A stretch of DNA of 29,175 nt from JBMFLE01 sp049971355 (GTDB lineage: Bacteria > Patescibacteriota > Patescibacteriia > UBA2591 > UBA4787). The stretch's first letter is position 1; the number at the start of each line of letters is the position of its first letter. The position numbers and the translations under genes are program-made. The DNA is taken from positions 1 through 29,175 of the forward strand of contig JBMFLE010000003.1 of assembly GCA_049971355.1 (NCBI GenBank), given 5' to 3'. The notes beneath the pieces were generated by a model. That model was not told where the DNA came from. It worked only from the letters and a program-made list of their open reading frames with translations, and did no database searches. Below, piece by piece: positions 24,698 through 29,175 of this stretch.

Positions 24698-26344
24698 ATG
24701 GCTAAACAAATCTTATTTAGTAGTCAAGCGAGAATGCAGCTTAAAAAAGGTGTTGATAAATTAGCTAATGCAGTCAAAATCACTCTTGGTCCTAAGGGCC
24801 GAGCTGTTGTTTTAGAAAAAGGTTATGGCGCGCCGGTTGTCACTTTGGATGGTGTAACCATTGCTAAAGAAATCGAATTGCCGGATAAAATTGAAAATAT
24901 TGGTGCAGAATTAGTTAAAGAAGTAGCTTCAAAAACTAATGATGTGGCTGGTGATGGAACTACCACGGCAACGTTATTGGCGCAATCATTGATTAATGAG
25001 GCTTTAAAAAATGTTGAAGCCGGCGTTGATCCTATTGGCATGAAAAAAGGAATGGAAAAGGCAACGGAAAGAGTTATTGCTATTTTGAAAGAGATGTCTA
25101 AAACAATTTCTACAAAAGAAGAAATTGCTCAGGTAGCAACTATTTCCGCTCGCGATAGTGAAATTGGTAATTTAATTGCTGAAGTAATTGAGCAAGCGGG
25201 CAAAGATGGGGTCATTACTGTTGAAGAATCACAAACTCTCGGTTTAACAAAAGAAGTGGTGGAAGGATTGCAATTTGATCGCGGCTATGTTTCTGCTTAT
25301 ATGGTTACTAATCCTGAAAAAATGGAGGCGGTATTGGATGATCCGTATATTTTAATTACTGATAAAAAAATTTCGGCTGTAACAGACATTCTTTCTTTAT
25401 TAGAAAAAATTGTTCAAACTGGTAAAAAGAATTTATTAATTATTGCTGACGATGTTGAAGGCGAAGCTTTAGCTACGTTAATTGTTAATAAACTTCGCGG
25501 AATCTTTACGGCTGTAGCCGTTAAAGCACCGGGTTTTGGCGATAGAAGAAAAGAAATGCTTCAAGATATTGCGGTAATTTGTGGTGCTGAAGTGGTTTCT
25601 GAAGAATTAGGTCGTAAATTAGAGAATGCCGATATTTCTGTTTTAGGCAGCGCGCGTCGAGTGATTGTTGATAAAGAAAAAACAACTATTGTTGATGGTA
25701 AAGGATCAAAGACTGAAATTGAAAAAAGAATCAAGCAAGTAAAAATGCTTCTCGAAAAAGCCGAATCAGAATTTGATAAAGAAAAATTGCAGGAAAGATT
25801 AGCTAAATTAAGTGGGGGAGTGGCCGTGATTAAAGTTGGCGCTGCTACTGAGGTAGAACAAAAAGAAAAACAGCATCGAATTGAAGATGCAATTGCCGCA
25901 ACCAAAGCGGCTATTGAAGAAGGAATTGTTCCTGGTGGTGGTATTGCTTTATTACGCGCTTCAGAAAAATGCAAAGACCTTTTAGAAGAATTGCGAAAAG
26001 ACCAGAAGGATTTCGCTAAATATGTTGGCGCTTCAATTGTTTTGGAAGCAATTAAAACACCAGCCAAACAAATTGCTGAAAATGCTGGCGAAAATGGAGA
26101 TGTTATTGTAAATGAAATATTGAAATCGACTGATCCCAATTTTGGATATAATGCTGCTATTGGTCAATATGAGGATTTGGTCAAAGCTGGTATTGTTGAT
26201 CCTACCAAAGTTACTCGCTCAGCATTACAAAACGCTGTATCTTGTGCTTCGATGCTTTTGATTACTGAAGCGGTAGTGGCAGATTTGCCAGAAAAGAAAG
26301 AAAAAGAACATGAACACGGGAATAGTTTTTCTGAAGAATACTAA
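24698..26344 (+). CDS. groEL: Chaperonin GroEL
   Basis: The 548-residue ATP-driven folding chamber subunit. The ATP site is intact: TLGPKGR (29-35), DGVTIAKEI (51-59) and the NDVAGDGTTT block (81-90). Apical and equatorial domains follow the normal order, with EEGIVPGGGIALLRA near 407. The usual C-terminal Gly-Gly-Met repeat is replaced by a charged EKEHEHGNSFSEEY tail. It is cotranscribed with groES under the CIRCE-like operator and followed by a strong terminator. The long ORF on the opposite strand (25561-26139) is a shadow. Confidence 0.98.
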   Translation: MAKQILFSSQARMQLKKGVDKLANAVKITLGPKGRAVVLEKGYGAPVVTLDGVTIAKEIELPDKIENIGAELVKEVASKTNDVAGDGTTTATLLAQSLINEALKNVEAGVDPIGMKKGMEKATERVIAILKEMSKTISTKEEIAQVATISARDSEIGNLIAEVIEQAGKDGVITVEESQTLGLTKEVVEGLQFDRGYVSAYMVTNPEKMEAVLDDPYILITDKKISAVTDILSLLEKIVQTGKKNLLIIADDVEGEALATLIVNKLRGIFTAVAVKAPGFGDRRKEMLQDIAVICGAEVVSEELGRKLENADISVLGSARRVIVDKEKTTIVDGKGSKTEIEKRIKQVKMLLEKAESEFDKEKLQERLAKLSGGVAVIKVGAATEVEQKEKQHRIEDAIAATKAAIEEGIVPGGGIALLRASEKCKDLLEELRKDQKDFAKYVGASIVLEAIKTPAKQIAENAGENGDVIVNEILKSTDPNFGYNAAIGQYEDLVKAGIVDPTKVTRSALQNAVSCASMLLITEAVVADLPEKKEKEHEHGNSFSEEY

Positions 26345-26351
26345 AGATACT

Positions 26352-26382
26352 AAAAAATCCCGGGTTGATCCCGGGATTTTTT
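26352..26382 (+). terminator. Terminator after groEL
   Basis: AAAAAATCCCGGG (26352-26364), loop TTGAT, CCCGGGATTTTTT (26370-26382). It lies 8 nt past the groEL stop, with a GC-rich core and T tract. Confidence 0.95.
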
Positions 26383-26391
26383 ATTTATAAA

Positions 26392-26883
26392 ATGAAATTA
26401 ATGAAAAAAGAGTTTGTTGCCGTTTTAGATAATATTAGAAGTTTGCTAAATGTTGGCTCAATTTTCCGTACTGCTGAAGCGTTGGGGTTTAAAAAGCTTT
26501 ATTTGGGTGGCATTACACCAGCGCCAGACAATTCCCATCACAAAAGAATTATTCATAAAACCGCTTTAGGCGCAGAAGAATTTTTAAATTGGGAAAAAAG
26601 ACGGCAAACTGTAAAAATTATTAAGCAATTAAAAGAAGCGGGCTATTATTTAATTGCCCTCGAACTTCATCCCCAAAGCAAAAAAATTACCAATTTTAAA
26701 AAAATACCAAAAAAATATCAGAAAATTGCTTTGGTTGTTGGCAACGAAGTGAAGGGTATTAATAAAAAATATCTGAAATTGTGCCATGAAATTGTTGAAA
26801 TTCCTTTAGAGGGCAAAAAAGAATCATTAAATGTTTCGGTTGCTTTTGGTATTGGCGCTTTTTGGTTTAAAAATTTAAAATAA
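26392..26883 (+). CDS. SpoU/TrmH family RNA 2'-O-methyltransferase
   Basis: The ~163-residue SPOUT methyltransferase uses SAM through a trefoil knot. Motif 1 is LDNIRSLLNVGSIFRTAEAL, motif 2 LVVGNEVKGIN, motif 3 IPLEGKKESLNVSVAFGI. It lacks the extra N-terminal substrate domain, like TrmL-type enzymes, so a tRNA wobble 2'-O-methylation role is possible but not certain. ATG 26392 is preferred, with 26401 an alternative; a longer reading from 26365 would start inside the groEL terminator. The product is cytoplasmic. Confidence 0.88.
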   Translation: MKLMKKEFVAVLDNIRSLLNVGSIFRTAEALGFKKLYLGGITPAPDNSHHKRIIHKTALGAEEFLNWEKRRQTVKIIKQLKEAGYYLIALELHPQSKKITNFKKIPKKYQKIALVVGNEVKGINKKYLKLCHEIVEIPLEGKKESLNVSVAFGIGAFWFKNLK

Positions 26884-26896
26884 TTTAAAAATTTGT

Positions 26897-26902
26897 TATA
26901 AT
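26897..26902 (+). promoter_or_regulatory. Probable -10 element for gap
   Basis: TATAAT lies 44 nt before the gap ATG, just after the preceding stop. No clear -35 is seen, so this is a weak call. Confidence 0.4.
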
Positions 26903-26946
26903 AATAAAAATTCGCTTAACTTCAAAGTCGTTTAAAATAAAAAATT

Positions 26947-27984
26947 ATGAAAAAATTAAGAGTTGCTATAAATGGTTTTGGCCGCATCGGTCGAGTTTTC
27001 TTTAGACAAGCCCTTGAAAATCCAAACGTTGAAATTGTGGCCATTAATGATTTGGCTGATGTTAACACACTAGCCTATCTTTTAAAATACGATTCTGTCT
27101 ACGGTATTTATAATAAAAAAATTGAAACCGAAATTAATGATCAACAAAAATTAATCGTTGATAATAAGCCAATTTTATTTTTTCAGAAAAAAGAACCACT
27201 TGAATTGCCATGGAAGGATTTAGATATTGATGTAGTCATTGAATCAACAGGCGTTTTTGAAAGTTTTGAAAAAGCCAGCGTTCATTTAAAGGCTGGCGCT
27301 AAAAGAGTTATTATTACCGCACCAGCAAAAGATGATGATGGAAGTTTAGCAAAAGGAGCAACAATAATCTGCGGTATAAATGATGATCTTATTTCTCGGG
27401 TGAAAATTACCTCTAATGGTTCTTGTACGACAAATGCGATTGCTCCGGCTTTGGCAATTTTAATTAAAACTGTGGGTGTTAAAAAAGCAATTCTTAATAC
27501 CACTCATGCTTACACAGCTACCCAACGCATTGTTGATGGGCCAGATGCTAAAGATTTAAGAAGGGGTCGTGCGGGCGCGATTAATTTGGTACCCTCAACG
27601 ACTGGCGCGGCAATTGCCGTCGGAAAGGTTATTAAAGAATTAGATGGAATCTTTGATGGAATTTCTATTCGAACTCCGGTACCGACTGTTTCTTTAGCTG
27701 ATATTACTTTTTTAGCCAGTCGTCAAACTTCAGTTGAAGAAATTAATCAGATTTTTGTTGAAGCATCAAAGAGTCCTCAATGGCAAAAAATTTTTACGGT
27801 TGTTTCAGATCCCGTGGTTTCTACTGATTTAATTGGTAATCCCCATGCGAGTATTGCTGATTTGTCATTTATTAAAGTAATAGATGGGGATTTGGTAAAA
27901 GTTTTAGTTTGGTATGATAATGAATGGGGTTATGCAGCTTCTTTATTAAATCATCTACTGAAAATCGCCCAGATAAAAGAATAG
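26947..27984 (+). CDS. gap: Glyceraldehyde-3-phosphate dehydrogenase
   Basis: Converts glyceraldehyde-3-phosphate to 1,3-bisphosphoglycerate. The 345-residue type I enzyme has the NAD-binding INGFGRIGRVFFRQ (8-21), the catalytic Cys160 in SNGSCTTN and His187 in NTTHAYTATQ. Also present are RRGRAGAINLVPSTTGAA and the C-terminal WYDNEWGYAASLLNHL. Asp35 after the second strand suggests a preference for NAD. A lower-glycolysis enzyme fits a fermentative small-genome organism. It is followed after 8 nt by a membrane protein gene. Confidence 0.98.
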   Translation: MKKLRVAINGFGRIGRVFFRQALENPNVEIVAINDLADVNTLAYLLKYDSVYGIYNKKIETEINDQQKLIVDNKPILFFQKKEPLELPWKDLDIDVVIESTGVFESFEKASVHLKAGAKRVIITAPAKDDDGSLAKGATIICGINDDLISRVKITSNGSCTTNAIAPALAILIKTVGVKKAILNTTHAYTATQRIVDGPDAKDLRRGRAGAINLVPSTTGAAIAVGKVIKELDGIFDGISIRTPVPTVSLADITFLASRQTSVEEINQIFVEASKSPQWQKIFTVVSDPVVSTDLIGNPHASIADLSFIKVIDGDLVKVLVWYDNEWGYAASLLNHLLKIAQIKE

Positions 27985-27992
27985 ATATAGTT

Positions 27993-29175
27993 ATGGGGAA
28001 AACGCTTCAAGAGTTTTTTAAAAAAAGATGGGAATTAATTATTCTCATTGCTTTTTTTGGTTTATTATTTTTACAACTTTTTTCCTCTCATATTCTTTTA
28101 CCAGCAAATAATGGTTTATATTCTTCTGGTTCAACATGGGGGGATCTGCCTTTTCATCTGACATTAATCAATAGTTTTAAAGAGAGGGGATTGTTTACCA
28201 CTCTTAACCAATTTCCTCTTTATTTTGGCGAAAAGACTCGTTATCCTTTTGTTTTTGATTATCTTTCAGCAATCCTTTTGAAATTAGGATTGAATTTAAG
28301 GTGGTCAATAATTATTCCATCAATTTTAGTTTTAATTGCTTTAATTATTTGTCTTTATTATCTTGCTTTAAAAATCAGCAAAAGGCGTTTAGTGGCTTTT
28401 TTCACTCCTTTTTTATTTATTTTTAATGGGTCTGTTTTTGCTCTTTATTATTTTTGGAAAGACTTCAAAAAAACAAGCTTTCCATTATTTAAATTTTTAA
28501 ATAGCTTACCTATTCAATATACTCATCTTTCCGAAAAAGGAATTGAATTTTCTAATTTAGTAGCTGATTTTCTTTTGCCGCAGCGAACCATCCTTTTGGG
28601 TTTGGTTTTTGCTTGTTTGTCTTTAATATTTCTTTGGAATTACTGGGAAACCAATGATAGAAAAAAATTATTAAAGTCAGCTATTGTGATTGGCTTAATG
28701 CCTCTCATTCATACGCATTTATTTTTGTCTTTAATTTTGTTCTCATTCTTTCTTTTTTTCATCCAATGGATCTATTTTAAAAAATTTTCCATAAAAGAAT
28801 GGTTTTTGTGGGGGGTAATTGTTTTGGTATTGGCGATTGGTCCTGTGTTATGGCTTTTTCCCTTTAATAATAAAAGTTTTTTTAGAGTCCAGTTGGGTTG
28901 GATGGCTAACGGAGAATTTTTTTGGTGGTTTTGGTTGAAAAATTTGGGTTTGTATTTGATTTTGTTGATTTTTGGCTTCTCTATAATTAAAAAATATCCT
29001 CATTGGAATAAAATCGTTACTTTTTATTTGCCGGCTTTTTTGATTTGGATAATTTGCAACATTTTTATTTTTCAACCTTGGGAATTTGATAATATGAAAG
29101 TTTTTATTTTTTGGTTTTTGCTTTCAACAATTATTATTGCTTGTTATTTTGATTATCTTTTAAGAAGAAGGGTTG
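27993..29175 (+). CDS. Multi-pass membrane protein, GT-C glycosyltransferase-like, 3' end cut by window
   Basis: An open frame of 394 codons runs from ATG 27993 to the window edge. About nine or ten hydrophobic helices are visible, for example 14-33, 105-126, 136-153, 198-214, 236-260, 268-288, 317-331, 342-360 and 369-386. After the first helix, STWGDLPFH carries Asp51 where GT-C enzymes place a catalytic Asp. FLLPQRTILLG (193-203) and WEFDNMKVFIFW (363-374) resemble conserved loops of uncharacterised GT-C-like families. Lipid-linked sugar transfer to envelope components is inferred; no stronger assignment is possible without the C-terminus. The start is 8 nt after gap and has no SD. Confidence 0.7.
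   Translation, partial: MGKTLQEFFKKRWELIILIAFFGLLFLQLFSSHILLPANNGLYSSGSTWGDLPFHLTLINSFKERGLFTTLNQFPLYFGEKTRYPFVFDYLSAILLKLGLNLRWSIIIPSILVLIALIICLYYLALKISKRRLVAFFTPFLFIFNGSVFALYYFWKDFKKTSFPLFKFLNSLPIQYTHLSEKGIEFSNLVADFLLPQRTILLGLVFACLSLIFLWNYWETNDRKKLLKSAIVIGLMPLIHTHLFLSLILFSFFLFFIQWIYFKKFSIKEWFLWGVIVLVLAIGPVLWLFPFNNKSFFRVQLGWMANGEFFWWFWLKNLGLYLILLIFGFSIIKKYPHWNKIVTFYLPAFLIWIICNIFIFQPWEFDNMKVFIFWFLLSTIIIACYFDYLLRRRV

Noticed and set aside
25561..26139. 192-codon ORF opposite groEL
   Set aside because: It is a shadow of groEL codon usage; Ser/Ala/Ile-rich with no recognisable motif.
26365..26391. Upstream start for the SPOUT methyltransferase
   Set aside because: It falls inside the groEL terminator hairpin.

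Overview
The window is a compact, AT-rich bacterial chromosome segment. It most likely comes from a member of the Candidate Phyla Radiation (Patescibacteria, Parcubacteria-like). That assignment is an inference. It rests on the very short intergenic spaces, housekeeping proteins that resemble CPR versions (extended bS21, Lys-rich FtsZ N-terminus, Cys-rich HisRS insert), and the near absence of Shine-Dalgarno sequences. No database search was possible.

Layout. 1-2840: the 3' five-sixths of a 23S rRNA, then 5S rRNA and a terminator. 2822-3715 (minus): a Fic-domain protein whose catalytic motif is altered, then tRNA-Ser(GCU). 3795-6343: recO translationally linked to a single-pass surface protein with beta-sandwich repeats. 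6466-10004: glycyl-tRNA synthetase, dodecin, M16 peptidase and a PCMT-like methyltransferase. 10132-12972: an isolated 946-residue protein with two metallophosphoesterase-like domains, one degenerate. It has its own promoter, perfect SD and terminator. 13064-18164: lepB, hisS, a HIT protein, rpsU, ftsA and ftsZ in one tight array. 18166-21341 (minus): dprA and topA. 21426-22654: a PilO-like protein, a Thr/Pro-rich membrane protein and tRNA-Ile(GAU). 22655-22928: an intergenic region holding a probable small RNA and a long hairpin in the murB leader. 22929-26344: murB, a hibernation factor, and groES-groEL under a CIRCE-like operator. 26392-29175: a SPOUT methyltransferase, GAPDH, and a truncated GT-C-like membrane protein.

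Most genes belong to translation, cell division, envelope building and protein quality control. Several promoters (recO, glyQS, lepB) put the predicted transcription start at or within a few bases of the ATG, so leaderless initiation looks common. Only two genes, fic and the 946-residue phosphoesterase, have strong SD sequences. They are also the two least housekeeping-like genes here.

The most unusual signals are: (1) the small RNA at 22694-22777, whose two single-stranded blocks are complementary to the loop of the murB leader hairpin; (2) the tandem phosphoesterase; (3) the Fic protein lacking the catalytic His; and (4) a groES-groEL intergenic hairpin that buries an SD-like stretch.
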